Source: an uncultured Alistipes sp.
GTDB lineage: Bacteria > Bacteroidota > Bacteroidia > Bacteroidales > Rikenellaceae
Length of the DNA stretch: 26,507 bases
Direction: 5' to 3'
NCBI GenBank assembly: GCA_934754975.1
Contig: CAKVKI010000006.1
Coordinates: forward strand, 1-26,507
Part shown: positions 6,952 through 15,264 of the stretch, piece by piece
Position numbering within the stretch: the first letter of the stretch is position 1
Layout: the number at the start of each line of letters is the position of its first letter
Position numbers and translations under genes: made by a program
The notes under the pieces: generated by a model
Seen by the model: the letters and a program-made list of their open reading frames with translations, nothing else
The model's database searches: none
Told to the model about the DNA's origin: nothing

Positions 6952-6959
6952 CAAAGGTA
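6952..6959 (-). promoter_or_regulatory. -7 box (TACCTTTG) of the GT2 gene
   Basis: CAAAGGTA on the plus strand reads TACCTTTG on the minus strand, an exact TAnnTTTG match 25 nt before the start codon at 6926. Confidence 0.55.
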
Positions 6960-6970
6960 GCATTATTTTG

Positions 6971-7012
6971 CAAAAATGTGCCGCCGGGACCCTTTTTCTG
7001 CGGGAACGGCGG
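6971..7012 (-). terminator. Probable terminator of the B12 uptake operon
   Basis: On the minus strand CCGCCG (7007-7012) pairs with CGGCGG (6981-6986), with an inner CCC/GGG pairing, and is followed by CACATTTTTG. It lies 38 bp past the stop of the alkylation repair gene. The internal loops make it weaker than the other terminators here. Confidence 0.45.
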
Positions 7013-7049
7013 TTATTTCCGACGCTTTGCACGATCGCCGCGCATGTTT

Positions 7050-7724
7050 CTACCGGCGGCGTTTCATCGCCCGGATTTCCTGCTTCGCGGCGTCGCTCAC
7101 GCGGTAGGATTCGACGATTTTCTGCAGCGACTTGTTGTAGGTCCAGTCGTCCAGCGAACAGGTGTCCAGCCACACGTGCGTGCGCTGCGGGAATTTGACG
7201 TAGCAGACCGACACCGCCCATGCCACGGCCATGCGGGCGTAATAGGCTTCGTGGCGTACGCCGTCTAAGAGCCGCAGGAACTCTTCGAGGTGCTGTTCAT
7301 CGACGAAATTGCCCATTCCCATAACCACGCCGAAGCGCACGTCGTATTCGGCCTGCGCGTGAAAATAGGGTTGTATGAACTCCCACATCGGCTGCCGTTC
7401 GGCGGCGCGGAGCCGCCAGCAGAAACAGTCGCAGACGGCCCAGTTGTCGATTTTGGGCACGAAGCGCGCTACATGTCCGAGCTTTTCGGCGGGTTCGCAC
7501 CGGGCGTAGCCGATCACCAGCCCCTGCAGCATCCGCTCTTCGAAGTAGAAATCCTCGGCCTCGGCCAGATATGCGCGCCAGTCGCCGGCGGCGATCTCCT
7601 TGGCGATTTTGCGCAGTATCGGCAGGCGTATGCCCAGCACGTTTTCGACGCCCGGCATCAGCGCCGAGGTGAATTTCATGTATTTAGGCTCGGTGAGTTC
7701 GAGCAGTTGTTCACGCAGGGTCAT
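7050..7724 (-). CDS. AlkD-like DNA alkylation repair protein (HEAT-like repeats)
   Basis: 224 residues, all helical in appearance, as in the AlkC/AlkD DNA glycosylase superfamily that removes alkylated purines without base flipping. The block KIDNWAVCDCFCWRL places Trp95 and Asp99 where AlkD-type enzymes have their W-x3-D active-site motif, and DVRFGVV holds Arg130, the likely third residue. GIRLPILRKIAKEI near residues 31-44 matches the family N-terminus. The ATG at 7724 overlaps the stop of the TonB-dependent receptor gene (ATGA), so it is translationally coupled as the last cistron of the riboswitch-controlled B12 operon. The receptor's stop and the overlap fix the start. Whether it is an active glycosylase or a related HEAT-repeat protein cannot be decided from sequence alone. 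Confidence 0.85.
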   Translation of the reverse strand: MTLREQLLELTEPKYMKFTSALMPGVENVLGIRLPILRKIAKEIAAGDWRAYLAEAEDFYFEERMLQGLVIGYARCEPAEKLGHVARFVPKIDNWAVCDCFCWRLRAAERQPMWEFIQPYFHAQAEYDVRFGVVMGMGNFVDEQHLEEFLRLLDGVRHEAYYARMAVAWAVSVCYVKFPQRTHVWLDTCSLDDWTYNKSLQKIVESYRVSDAAKQEIRAMKRRR

Positions 7725-9772
7725 CGTTTGCCGAATTTTGGGGTTATGCCGATGAAAAAGGAGACGTTGAGCCGGGGCATGGGGCGTGAAAGCACCGATT
7801 CGTACTCCTCGTTCAGCAGGTTGTGGATACAGCCTTTGAGCGAGAACGACGCCCATTTGCAGTCGAGTCCCTTTTCGAGCGAGAGATCGCTCATGAAGTA
7901 GGGCTTCACGCGGCCCAATACACCCAGGTCGTTGCTCGACATGGTGTAACGTTCGCTGTACCAGTTCCATTTGTAGGCCAGCTCCCACTGCCGCCACTGC
8001 ACGCGCGCTGTGAAAGCCGCCGAATAGACGGGAATGTAGACGAGCTGTTTGCCGACCGACTCGTCGGCCGGGCTGAACGGATCGCCCCGGTTGATCGAAC
8101 GGGTCCATGCGAAGTTGCCGTCGAAGAGCAGTCGCCAGCCGCCCGAAGTTTCGGCGTCGGCCGAGAGTTTGGCTTCGACGCCGTAACTGTGGACGCGGCG
8201 GATGTTGATCGGGGTGTAGATGCCCAGTTTGGGACTGCCTATCCAGAGTATCCAGTCGTCGATGCGCGAATCGAACACCGTGGCCGATGCGCGCAGCGAA
8301 CGGGCGTCGCCTTTGAGCGTCGTTTCCAGGCCCGCGTCGAAGGTCCAGCCCCGTTCGGGTTTGAGGTTCTTGTTGCCGCCGGGCCGGAAGTAGAGGTCGT
8401 TGAGCGAGGGGTAGCGGTAGTTGCGGGCCGCCGAAGCCCGGACGACCACGCTGCCGCGTTTCGACAGCACATAGTCCGCGAACAGCGCCGGGATGACGGG
8501 CGTCGTACGGTCTCCGTATAACTCCCACCGCAGGTCGGCGGCGACGCCCAGCCGCGGCAGGGGACGCCATTTCACGGCGGCGAACGCCGAAAGTTCGAAC
8601 CGCTCCTGCCGGTAGAGCGTATCGGCCCGCAGGCCGTTGTTGCCGATCACCGAGAGGTCGCCGCTGCGCACCCGGTGCTGGTGGAGGGCGGCGTTGGCCG
8701 AAAAAAGCCACTTTTCGCCGAGCGCATATTCGGCTTCGGCCTTGGCGAAGAGCGTGTGGATGCGGCTCCGGGCGTCGGTATTGACGACGAACCGCCCTTT
8801 GCCTTCGGGGTCCTGCTTGAGCAGGTACTGCAGGTCGGTGTAGGTGTAACCCGCGCGCGCGCCGAGTTTCAGGCCGTTGCGCAGCCGCTCCCAGCCTGCC
8901 ACGGCCCGCAGCGTGCGTTCGTCCTGCGTATTCTTCTTCTGTTTGGCGGCGTTGCGGTCGGAACTGAGCATCGCCAGTCCGCGGTGCGAGTCGAGGTACC
9001 ATGCCGCCAGCGAAAGCCGGTCGCCGCCGCGCGTGGTGTAATAAAGCTCCTGCATGACGTGCAGGTCGCGGAATCCCCCGTTGCGGTTGCGCTGCAGGGG
9101 GTAATATTCGCCGACGATTTGGCCGTTGTCGTCGGTGACGAACTCTTTCGAGTTGTAGTTGCGGAAACGGAAATCGTTGTCCGAGGTGCTGTAAAGCACG
9201 CGCGTCGAACTGCTCCACCGTGCGCCGCCGTAGGTCAGGTGCAGGAATTCGTCGAACGTGGCGAACGACCCGATGCCCTGCACGTAACGCAGCCCCAATC
9301 CCTGCTCCGAGGGGGCTTTGGTCGCCAGCGTCACCGCGCCGCCCAGTCCGCCGCCGGTGACGCCCACCGAGCTGGCTCCGTGATAGATCGTCGCGTCGTC
9401 GATGAAATAGGCGGGTATCAGCGAAAAATCGACCTGCCCGAGCATCGGCGAATTGACTTTCATGTCGTTCCACGTCACCTGCGTGTGTGAGGGCGCCGTG
9501 CCGCGGAACGAGGCGGTCGCGAGCGTTGCGCGGCCATAGGATTTGATGAAGATGGTCGAACCCGCCGCCAGCGCGTCGGCCAGCGAGGCGGTGATGTTTT
9601 CGCGCAGGACGAGCGTGTCCAGTGCGGTGCGCTGCACGCCGATCTCCTTCATCGGGCGGCGGCCCGAAATATCGACCGACTCGATGGCGACGGTGCGTGC
9701 CGTCGAGTCGCGCTGCGCCGCGGCGGGCAGGGCGCAGCTAAGGGCGAGGAGTATCGTCGCGGTGCGCAGCAC
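7721..9772 (-). CDS. btuB: BtuB-like TonB-dependent outer-membrane receptor for cobalamin
   Basis: 683 residues. A signal peptide ends near residue 20 (AAAQ). A plug domain spans about 45-152: SLADALAAGSTIFIKSYG, ATASFRGTAPSHTQVTWND, and GASSVGVTGGGLGGAVTL. A beta-barrel follows to the C-terminal strand ending near FFIGITPKFGKR. Unlike SusC proteins it lacks an N-terminal carboxypeptidase-like domain, fitting the BtuB/FecA-type size. The B12 riboswitch upstream of the operon and the BtuG-like lipoprotein two genes earlier make cobalamin or related corrinoids the likely cargo. The start is GTG; no in-frame ATG lies just upstream and the signal peptide begins directly after it. It follows the preceding gene by 4 nt. 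The gene name is an inference from family and context. Confidence 0.85.
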   Translation of the reverse strand: MLRTATILLALSCALPAAAQRDSTARTVAIESVDISGRRPMKEIGVQRTALDTLVLRENITASLADALAAGSTIFIKSYGRATLATASFRGTAPSHTQVTWNDMKVNSPMLGQVDFSLIPAYFIDDATIYHGASSVGVTGGGLGGAVTLATKAPSEQGLGLRYVQGIGSFATFDEFLHLTYGGARWSSSTRVLYSTSDNDFRFRNYNSKEFVTDDNGQIVGEYYPLQRNRNGGFRDLHVMQELYYTTRGGDRLSLAAWYLDSHRGLAMLSSDRNAAKQKKNTQDERTLRAVAGWERLRNGLKLGARAGYTYTDLQYLLKQDPEGKGRFVVNTDARSRIHTLFAKAEAEYALGEKWLFSANAALHQHRVRSGDLSVIGNNGLRADTLYRQERFELSAFAAVKWRPLPRLGVAADLRWELYGDRTTPVIPALFADYVLSKRGSVVVRASAARNYRYPSLNDLYFRPGGNKNLKPERGWTFDAGLETTLKGDARSLRASATVFDSRIDDWILWIGSPKLGIYTPINIRRVHSYGVEAKLSADAETSGGWRLLFDGNFAWTRSINRGDPFSPADESVGKQLVYIPVYSAAFTARVQWRQWELAYKWNWYSERYTMSSNDLGVLGRVKPYFMSDLSLEKGLDCKWASFSLKGCIHNLLNEEYESVLSRPMPRLNVSFFIGITPKFGKR

Positions 9773-9776
9773 GCGG

Positions 9777-10670
9777 TCAGTTGCGTTTGGTTACGGTCCG
9801 GTAGCAGCCGATGCCGCACACTTCGGTCGAAATCTCGCCGATCAGCGGAGCTTTGGCGTTCACGCCCGTCTGCACCTTGATGAAGTCGATCTGCTGCAGG
9901 TTGGCGGGCGAGCCGTCAGCCGTCACGGCGTCGCTGATGCGGAACCGGTTGGTCATGCCGATCCGGTCCACCGTCGAGAAGTTGTCGGCGTAGCCCCATG
10001 CGAAAGCCTGCGCCCGCCACTGCTTGTCCACCTCTTCGATATTGTCGCGCAGCCGCGTGCCCGTGAATGTCAGGTCGGCGGTCTCGATCCATGCCGGGCA
10101 GTAGGAGGCCTGCGTATGCTCGTCCATCCGGTCGATCGTGCCGCTGCCGCCCCGGTTGTCGGTCCATGCGGCGGAGCCGTCGGCGAGCTGCGTATAGGTG
10201 ATCTCATACCCCCGGACCGTCGCGGCGTTGTCGTATTCGCTGCCTTTCAGCTCGTACCAGGTGTCGTTGGGCGCTCCGTCGCCGTCGGCATCCTGCATGA
10301 CCCACACGACGCCCGGCTCCGACGAGGTGTTCATGGCGTTGCCTTTGACGTAAAGATCGTAACCGCCCGTGTTGGGCACCGGTTCGGCGAATGCCGCGAC
10401 GAGGTATCCGCCCCATCCGCCGAGCGATACCCAGTTGTTCCCGGCGAAGCGTGCGGCGGCGTACCGGCAGGCTTTGTCCGGGGTGTCCACGTTGTCGAAT
10501 GCGCCCCCGGAGAGCGCCTCTTCGTTGATGAACTGTCCCGGTGCGGGGGTGTATTCGAGAATCCGCGCCACGGGTTCGTCCGTCTGCGTGGTCGTGATCT
10601 CCTCTCCGGAGTTGCAGGCGGCCAGCAGGAGCGCCGCCAGGGGGAATGTGTATTTTTTCATCTTTTTCAT
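9777..10670 (-). CDS. Surface lipoprotein of Bacteroidota B12 loci (function unknown)
   Basis: 297 residues with a lipoprotein signal: lipobox LAAC, Cys19, followed by NSGEE, the acidic pattern associated with surface export in Bacteroidota. The conserved opening EYTPAPGQFIN, the block NNWVSLGGWGGYLVAAF and the segment PGVVWVMQDADGDGAPND (DADGDGAPND at 127-136, resembling a calcium-binding loop) followed by TWYELKGSEYDN match a family annotated as cell-surface proteins near BtuB/BtuG genes in Bacteroides. A role in capturing or handling corrinoids at the cell surface is likely from context but unproven; whether it is equivalent to BtuH is not known. Gaps of 6 nt upstream and 4 nt downstream show operon membership. 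An alternative start is Met4. Confidence 0.75.
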   Translation of the reverse strand: MKKMKKYTFPLAALLLAACNSGEEITTTQTDEPVARILEYTPAPGQFINEEALSGGAFDNVDTPDKACRYAAARFAGNNWVSLGGWGGYLVAAFAEPVPNTGGYDLYVKGNAMNTSSEPGVVWVMQDADGDGAPNDTWYELKGSEYDNAATVRGYEITYTQLADGSAAWTDNRGGSGTIDRMDEHTQASYCPAWIETADLTFTGTRLRDNIEEVDKQWRAQAFAWGYADNFSTVDRIGMTNRFRISDAVTADGSPANLQQIDFIKVQTGVNAKAPLIGEISTEVCGIGCYRTVTKRN

Positions 10671-10676
10671 GTGTTT

Positions 10677-11720
10677 TTACGGTTTGAAGCAGAACGATCC
10701 GGGGGTAATGCCGACGCGTATCGTATCGACGGCCGCGCCCCGCGCCGTGAAGCGGTAGACTACGCCGTGCTGGACGTAGTCGATGGCGTCGGCCACATAG
10801 ACCTCCGAGGTCAGCGGATCGACCGCCACTTCGTAATAGGTGGTCTGCGTATAGGGCAGGAACGGCGTGACGGGCAGCGCATCGGCATCGACCCGCATGC
10901 GCCAGACGTCGCGGTTGATGAAGTAGAGCGTGTCGCGCGTGCCGTTGAGGGTGACCGACGAGGGGTGGTCGCCCGCGGCGAAGGTATAGGCCTGCTCGAT
11001 GCGGCGCGTGGCGGCGTCGATGCGGTAGAGCGCCGCCGGAATGCCTGCGGTGCGCCCGTCGGTGACGGTCCAGAGTTTGCCGAAGCGGTCTAGGACCAGC
11101 GACGAAGGCTGCGGCCCGACCTCGATCGAGTCCACCAGCTTTTCGCGTGCGGCGTCCACGACCAGTATCTTGTCGTCGTACGACCAGCAGTTTACGAACA
11201 CCTCGTCGCCCCACTGCACCATCTGTTCGGTCGATTTGTGGCCGTTCATCGGAATCCGGCCGCGGATGCGGTTGCTGCGGGAATCCACGACCGTGATGCG
11301 CGGATCGTAGAGGTCGGTGATATAGGCCGTCGTGTCGTTCGGGAAGAGGATGTAACGCGGCGAAACGACCCCTTCGATCAGTCCCGTGACGCGGAAAGTC
11401 GCCGGGTCGATGACATAGACCGCGCCCGAGTTGTTCACCACGACGTATCCGCGCCCTTTGTGGATGGTCATCGATTGGGCGACGTCGCCCAGTTTCATGC
11501 CGTTCGCGCGGATAAAGATTTCGTTTTCGACAGTTCGCGCCGCAGGATCGTAGAACGACAGCGAAGCGTTGTCCCAGCCGAAGTTGCCTTCGCACGTGAT
11601 GAACACCCCGCGCTGCGACTGCGCGAACGGCTCTTCGCGCAGCGGCCCGTAGTCCATGCAGGCGCAGAAAAGTCCTGCGCCGGCGCATAGAACCGCCATA
11701 TGTCGTAAAACGCGTTTCAT
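10677..11720 (-). CDS. btuG: BtuG-like YncE/YVTN beta-propeller B12-binding surface lipoprotein
   Basis: 347 residues. The signal ends with GLFCAC and Cys21 is the predicted lipidated residue. The mature part is built of repeated blade segments: VYVIDPATFRVTGLIEG, ITVVDSRSNRIRGRIPM, ILVVDAAREKLVDSIEVG and LYRIDAATRRIEQAYTF, each a short strand set with an 'ID/VD' turn, as in YVTN/YncE-type seven-bladed propellers. In Bacteroides, BtuG proteins of this type bind cobalamin very tightly on the cell surface and hand it to BtuB. Being the first gene after a complete cobalamin riboswitch and in one operon with a BtuB-like receptor supports the same role. The ATG at 11720 is the only well-placed start. 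The gene name rests on family plus context. Confidence 0.82.
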   Translation of the reverse strand: MKRVLRHMAVLCAGAGLFCACMDYGPLREEPFAQSQRGVFITCEGNFGWDNASLSFYDPAARTVENEIFIRANGMKLGDVAQSMTIHKGRGYVVVNNSGAVYVIDPATFRVTGLIEGVVSPRYILFPNDTTAYITDLYDPRITVVDSRSNRIRGRIPMNGHKSTEQMVQWGDEVFVNCWSYDDKILVVDAAREKLVDSIEVGPQPSSLVLDRFGKLWTVTDGRTAGIPAALYRIDAATRRIEQAYTFAAGDHPSSVTLNGTRDTLYFINRDVWRMRVDADALPVTPFLPYTQTTYYEVAVDPLTSEVYVADAIDYVQHGVVYRFTARGAAVDTIRVGITPGSFCFKP

Positions 11721-11824
11721 CGGTTGTCAATGACTGCGGCTGGAACGGGCGGACGTGTCGTATGCTGATTTTGGCGACGGCCTGCTGCGCCCCATTCTCC
11801 GCAGGGTGCATAATGGTTGAACGG

Positions 11825-11995
11825 CATGCGGCAGGTCTTCTGACTCGTTACCGTCCCGGCGCCTTCCCGTCCCGGGGGACAGTGGCCAAAGAGTGCCGGA
11901 ACATGTTGCGTAACTCACAGCAGCGGGAACTGTTGCCGGATTTCACGGCATTCCCTTTTAATCCCCGCGCCCTTCCGGGGCGCTTGGGGAACCGA
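11825..11995 (-). promoter_or_regulatory. Cobalamin (B12) riboswitch of the btuG-btuB operon
   Basis: Minus-strand reading: GGTTCCCC (from 11993), a GC hairpin, GGGATTAAAAGGGAATGCC, GTGAAATCCGGCAACAG, CCCGCTGCTGTGA, then after variable arms GAGTCAGAAGACCTGCC, the B12 box (about 11830-11846). These are the conserved blocks of the AdoCbl-type aptamer in order. About 105 nt separate it from the first start codon at 11720; a CTGCG...CGCAG hairpin lies there but no U-run follows, so control of translation seems more likely than termination. The operon is expected to be off when B12 is plentiful. Confidence 0.95.
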
Positions 11996-12002
11996 TGCGA
12001 TG

Positions 12003-12035
12003 CAAAAGTAATCTTTTTTCGAGACATGCCCCAAA
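12003..12035 (-). promoter_or_regulatory. Promoter of the B12 uptake operon
   Basis: Minus strand TTTG (12032-12035), a 21-bp spacer and TACTTTTG (12003-12010) match the Bacteroidota -33/-7 pattern. Transcription would begin just before the riboswitch aptamer. Confidence 0.62.
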
Positions 12036-12052
12036 GATTCGGACGAAAATAT

Positions 12053-12060
12053 TAACTTTG
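12053..12060 (+). promoter_or_regulatory. Upstream -7 box (TAACTTTG), rightward
   Basis: TAACTTTG fits TAnnTTTG and lies 91 bp before the GNAT start codon. It may be an upstream second promoter for the GNAT-AsmA-LysO operon. No matching -33 element is evident. Confidence 0.35.
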
Positions 12061-12126
12061 TTGAGTAAATTGCGGTTCTGCGGACTTCCGTGAGGGGGAG
12101 CGGCGGAGCGGTTGTGAAAAAAAGAT

Positions 12127-12134
12127 TAACTTTG
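12127..12134 (+). promoter_or_regulatory. Main -7 box (TAACTTTG) of the GNAT-AsmA-LysO operon
   Basis: TAACTTTG ends 17 nt before the ATG at 12152, giving a very short leader. It repeats exactly the -7 box 74 bp upstream. Confidence 0.55.
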
Positions 12135-12151
12135 CCCGAAAATCGGATGCT

Positions 12152-12589
12152 ATGACGGTTGAAATACAACGGATAACCGAAGTCTCGGATGCGCTCGAAA
12201 AGGCGTTCGCGCGGCTGATGCCGCAGCTTTCGCCGCGCTTGGGCGCGCCCTCCCGCGGGGAGTTGCAGCGTGTGACCGGAAGTGAAAACGGGGCGTTGCT
12301 GGCCGCCGTGGCCGGGGAGCGGATCGTCGGAGTGCTGACCTTGGCATGGTACGACGCACCTTCGGGGCGAAAGGCGTGGATAGAGGATGTCGTGGTGGAC
12401 GGCGCGGCCCGCGGCTGCGGCGCAGGCGACGCACTGGTGCGCGCCGCCGTGGAACATGCGGCCCGTGTCGGCGCCGGGAAGGTGATGCTGACGTCGAACC
12501 CGGCGCGCGAAGCCGCCCGGGCGCTCTATCGCAAAGTCGGATTCGAAGAGGTGGAAACCACGGTTTTCGCCTTTAAAACAGATAAGTGA
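12152..12589 (+). CDS. GNAT family N-acetyltransferase
   Basis: 145 residues. The acetyl-CoA-binding motif A is visible as WIEDVVVDGAARGCGAGDAL, with the R-x-x-G-x-G/A form at Arg87-Gly92. The C-terminal AREAARALYRKVGFEEVET is the typical N-x-x-A-x-x-x-Y-x-K-x-G-F ending of GNAT enzymes. Substrate cannot be told; the family acetylates small amines, amino acids or proteins. It is the first gene of a rightward operon: the AsmA-like gene's ATG overlaps its stop by one base (TGATG). The ATG at 12152 is supported by the promoter 17 nt upstream. It is the standard length for a single-domain GNAT. Confidence 0.87.
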   Translation: MTVEIQRITEVSDALEKAFARLMPQLSPRLGAPSRGELQRVTGSENGALLAAVAGERIVGVLTLAWYDAPSGRKAWIEDVVVDGAARGCGAGDALVRAAVEHAARVGAGKVMLTSNPAREAARALYRKVGFEEVETTVFAFKTDK

Positions 12590-15261
12590 TGAAAAAATTC
12601 GTGAAGATTACGGCCGTCGTGGTGGCCGTCGTGCTGGTGATCGCTTTCGTGGCGCCGATGGCGCTGCGGGGCAAGATCGCCGAGATCGTGAAGCGTGAAG
12701 CCAATGCGATGCTCAATGCCCGGCTCGATTTCGAGAAGCTGGACATCAGCCTTTTGCGCCATTTCCCCCGGGCTTCGCTCGAACTGAAGGGACTGACCCT
12801 GGTGGGCGAAGAGCCTTTCGCCGGCGATACGATCGTCGCCGCGCAGCGGATTTCGGTGGTCGTGAACGTAATGTCGCTCTTCGGCGACGACGGGTTCGAG
12901 GTGACGAAGATCATCCTTTCGGAGCCTGCGCTCCATGCGCACAAACTGGCCGACGGCAGGGTGAACTGGGACGTTATGAAGGCTTCGGAGGACGCTCCGG
13001 CTGAAGAGGAGGCCCCCGCCGATGCGGAACCTTCGTCGTTTCGCCTTTCGGTCCGCGACTTTAGGATCAGCGATGCGTCGATCCGTTACGAGGACGATTC
13101 GACGGGCATGCATTTCGCAACCGCGCCCCTGTCGCTCCGCCTGCGGGGCGATATGTCGGCCGCCCAGACCGACCTCGACCTGCGGCTGACGGCCAAGGGC
13201 ATGCGTCTGGTTTCGGGCGGGATTCCGATGCTCAGCGGCGCCGAAGCGGAGCTGGATGCGGTGATTGCGGCCGACCTGGTGAACAACCGCTTTACCTTCT
13301 CGCACAATAAACTGCGCCTGAACGCCATCGAGGTAGGTCTCGACGGCTGGGTGGAGTTGAAAGACGACGCTGTGGCCATGGATATTACGGCCGGCTGCGA
13401 CAAGGTGCAGTTCAAGGACGTGCTTTCGCTTGTTCCGGCCTTCTACACCCGCGACTTCCGCAGTCTTGCGGCCAGCGGCGAACTTTCGATGGCGCTCTGG
13501 GCGCGCGGCGAAATGCGCGGCGCGGCGCTTCCCGCGTTCGAACTCAAGACCGAGGTGCGCAACGGCAGTTTCCAGTACTCGTCGCTGCCCAAGGCGGTGG
13601 ACGGCATCAATATCGCCGTCCGGATCGCCAATCCCGGCGGCGTGGCGGATAAAACCGAAATCGACCTCTCGAAATTTACGCTCCGGATGGCCGGGAATAC
13701 GCTGTCGGCGTCGGCCTATGCGACCAACCTCGTCAGCGACCCGACATTCCGCGCCGTGGTGGACGGCCGCGTCGATCTGGGGGCTGTCAGGGAGGTGTAC
13801 CCGCTTGAAAAGGGGATGGACCTGAGCGGCCTGATTACGGCCGACGTGAAGGTTTCGGGCCGCATGTCCGATATCGAAAAGAGCCGCTACGAGCAGATCG
13901 GCGCGTCGGGTACGTTCGTGGTCGAGAAACTGGGCCTGACCATGCCCGGGCTGCCTGCGGTCCATATCCGCCGCGCAGCCGCGACCATCACTCCCGCGTC
14001 CATGACGCTCGGTGAATTCGGCGTTACGATAGGGCAGAGCGATTTGGCGGCCAACGGCCAGCTTTCGGGCTACATCGGTTATCTGCTGCGGGGCGACATG
14101 CTTTCGGGCCGTCTCTATGTGAAGTCCGACCTGCTGGACCTGAATGAAATTATGAACGTCATGCCGGATTCCGCACCGGAAGAAACTGCGGCCGATGCGC
14201 CGGCTGAACCGACGACGGCCCTCGAAGTGCCGCGCAACCTGAATCTTTCGCTCAATACCGAACTGCAGAAAGTCCTTTTCCAGAAAATGACCGTATCGGG
14301 CATATCAGGGGAGATGCGCGTGGCCGGCGGTTCCCTTTCGCTCGACCGGCTGCGCATGCAGCTTTTCGGCGGCTCGGCGACCGCTTCGGGCAGCTACTCG
14401 ACGGCGGCCGATCCGCAGCGTCCGGCGCTGAAACTGGCGCTGGGCCTTTCGGGAGCTTCGTTCTCCAGGACTTTCGACGAATTGGAGATGGTGCGGAAAC
14501 TCGTGCCGGTGTTCTCCAAGACGGGCGGCGATTATTCGCTTTCGCTCGACATGACGACCGCGCTCGATTCGAAGATGGAACCCGACCTGCAGTCGCTCAA
14601 CGCTACGGGAGAAATCAAATCGGCGAACATCCATATCCAGAACCTCGAAGCGTTCGATGCGCTGGCCAAGGCGCTCAACAACGATAATCTGCGGAAAATC
14701 GAAGCCAGGGACGTCGCTATCCGTTTCGCCATCAGGGACGGCCGGATCACGACCCAGCCGTTCGACCTGAAGATGGGCGACATAAAGATCAACATGTCCG
14801 GTTCGACGGGACTCGACCAGACCATCGACTATACGGCTAAGGTGGCCCTGCCTGCGGGTTCTGCGGGCGGTATCCTGGAGTCGGTCAATGTCGGCATAGG
14901 CGGCACGTTCACCTCGCCCAAGATCACGCTCGGCGTGAAGGAAGCGGCCGAGCAGGCCGTGAAGAACGTCATCGACCAGCAGATTCAGAAGCTCACGGGC
15001 AGCGAATCGCTCGGCGAGGAGATTCAGAAGCAGGCCGACAACCTGCGCAAGGAGGCCAAGCGGGCCGGCGACAAGCTGGTCGAAGCCGCCGAAGCGCAGC
15101 GCACGAAGCTCGTGGACGCCGCTAAGGAGAAGGGCGCATTGGCGAAACTGGCGGCCGAAAAGGCGGGCGATAAACTGGTTGACGAGGCTAAGAAGCAAGC
15201 CGGTAAACTCACTGCCGAAGCTGAAAAACAGATCGAAAAACTCACGGCGAAACAGGAATAG
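12589..15261 (+). CDS. AsmA-like membrane-anchored periplasmic protein with long Lys/Ala coiled tail
   Basis: 890 residues. A single N-terminal helix (about 8-27) anchors the protein in the inner membrane. The following region (ARLDFEKLDISLLRHFPRASLELKGLTL) is the standard opening of AsmA-family proteins, and long beta-rich repeats follow. Near residues 630-770 lies the AsmA C-terminal type block (LNATGEIKSANIHIQNLEAF, then FDLKMGDIKINMSGSTGL). AsmA-like proteins are thought to form elongated bridges that help lipid movement between membranes or affect outer-membrane assembly. From about residue 783 the sequence becomes a charged helix of repeated K-A-G-D-K-L-V and K-Q-A-type heptads to the end, likely coiled coil. 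A negatively charged linker rich in Ala, Glu and Pro occurs near residues 131-148. The gene is coupled to the GNAT gene upstream and lies 3 nt from the LysO gene. Confidence 0.82.
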   Translation: MKKFVKITAVVVAVVLVIAFVAPMALRGKIAEIVKREANAMLNARLDFEKLDISLLRHFPRASLELKGLTLVGEEPFAGDTIVAAQRISVVVNVMSLFGDDGFEVTKIILSEPALHAHKLADGRVNWDVMKASEDAPAEEEAPADAEPSSFRLSVRDFRISDASIRYEDDSTGMHFATAPLSLRLRGDMSAAQTDLDLRLTAKGMRLVSGGIPMLSGAEAELDAVIAADLVNNRFTFSHNKLRLNAIEVGLDGWVELKDDAVAMDITAGCDKVQFKDVLSLVPAFYTRDFRSLAASGELSMALWARGEMRGAALPAFELKTEVRNGSFQYSSLPKAVDGINIAVRIANPGGVADKTEIDLSKFTLRMAGNTLSASAYATNLVSDPTFRAVVDGRVDLGAVREVYPLEKGMDLSGLITADVKVSGRMSDIEKSRYEQIGASGTFVVEKLGLTMPGLPAVHIRRAAATITPASMTLGEFGVTIGQSDLAANGQLSGYIGYLLRGDMLSGRLYVKSDLLDLNEIMNVMPDSAPEETAADAPAEPTTALEVPRNLNLSLNTELQKVLFQKMTVSGISGEMRVAGGSLSLDRLRMQLFGGSATASGSYSTAADPQRPALKLALGLSGASFSRTFDELEMVRKLVPVFSKTGGDYSLSLDMTTALDSKMEPDLQSLNATGEIKSANIHIQNLEAFDALAKALNNDNLRKIEARDVAIRFAIRDGRITTQPFDLKMGDIKINMSGSTGLDQTIDYTAKVALPAGSAGGILESVNVGIGGTFTSPKITLGVKEAAEQAVKNVIDQQIQKLTGSESLGEEIQKQADNLRKEAKRAGDKLVEAAEAQRTKLVDAAKEKGALAKLAAEKAGDKLVDEAKKQAGKLTAEAEKQIEKLTAKQE

Positions 15262-15264
15262 GGA

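Noticed and set aside
7725..9473. Long open frame continuous upstream of the alkylation repair gene
   Set aside because: It is antisense-frame noise inside the btuB-like gene; the ATG at 7724 overlapping the btuB stop and the homologous N-terminus mark the true start.
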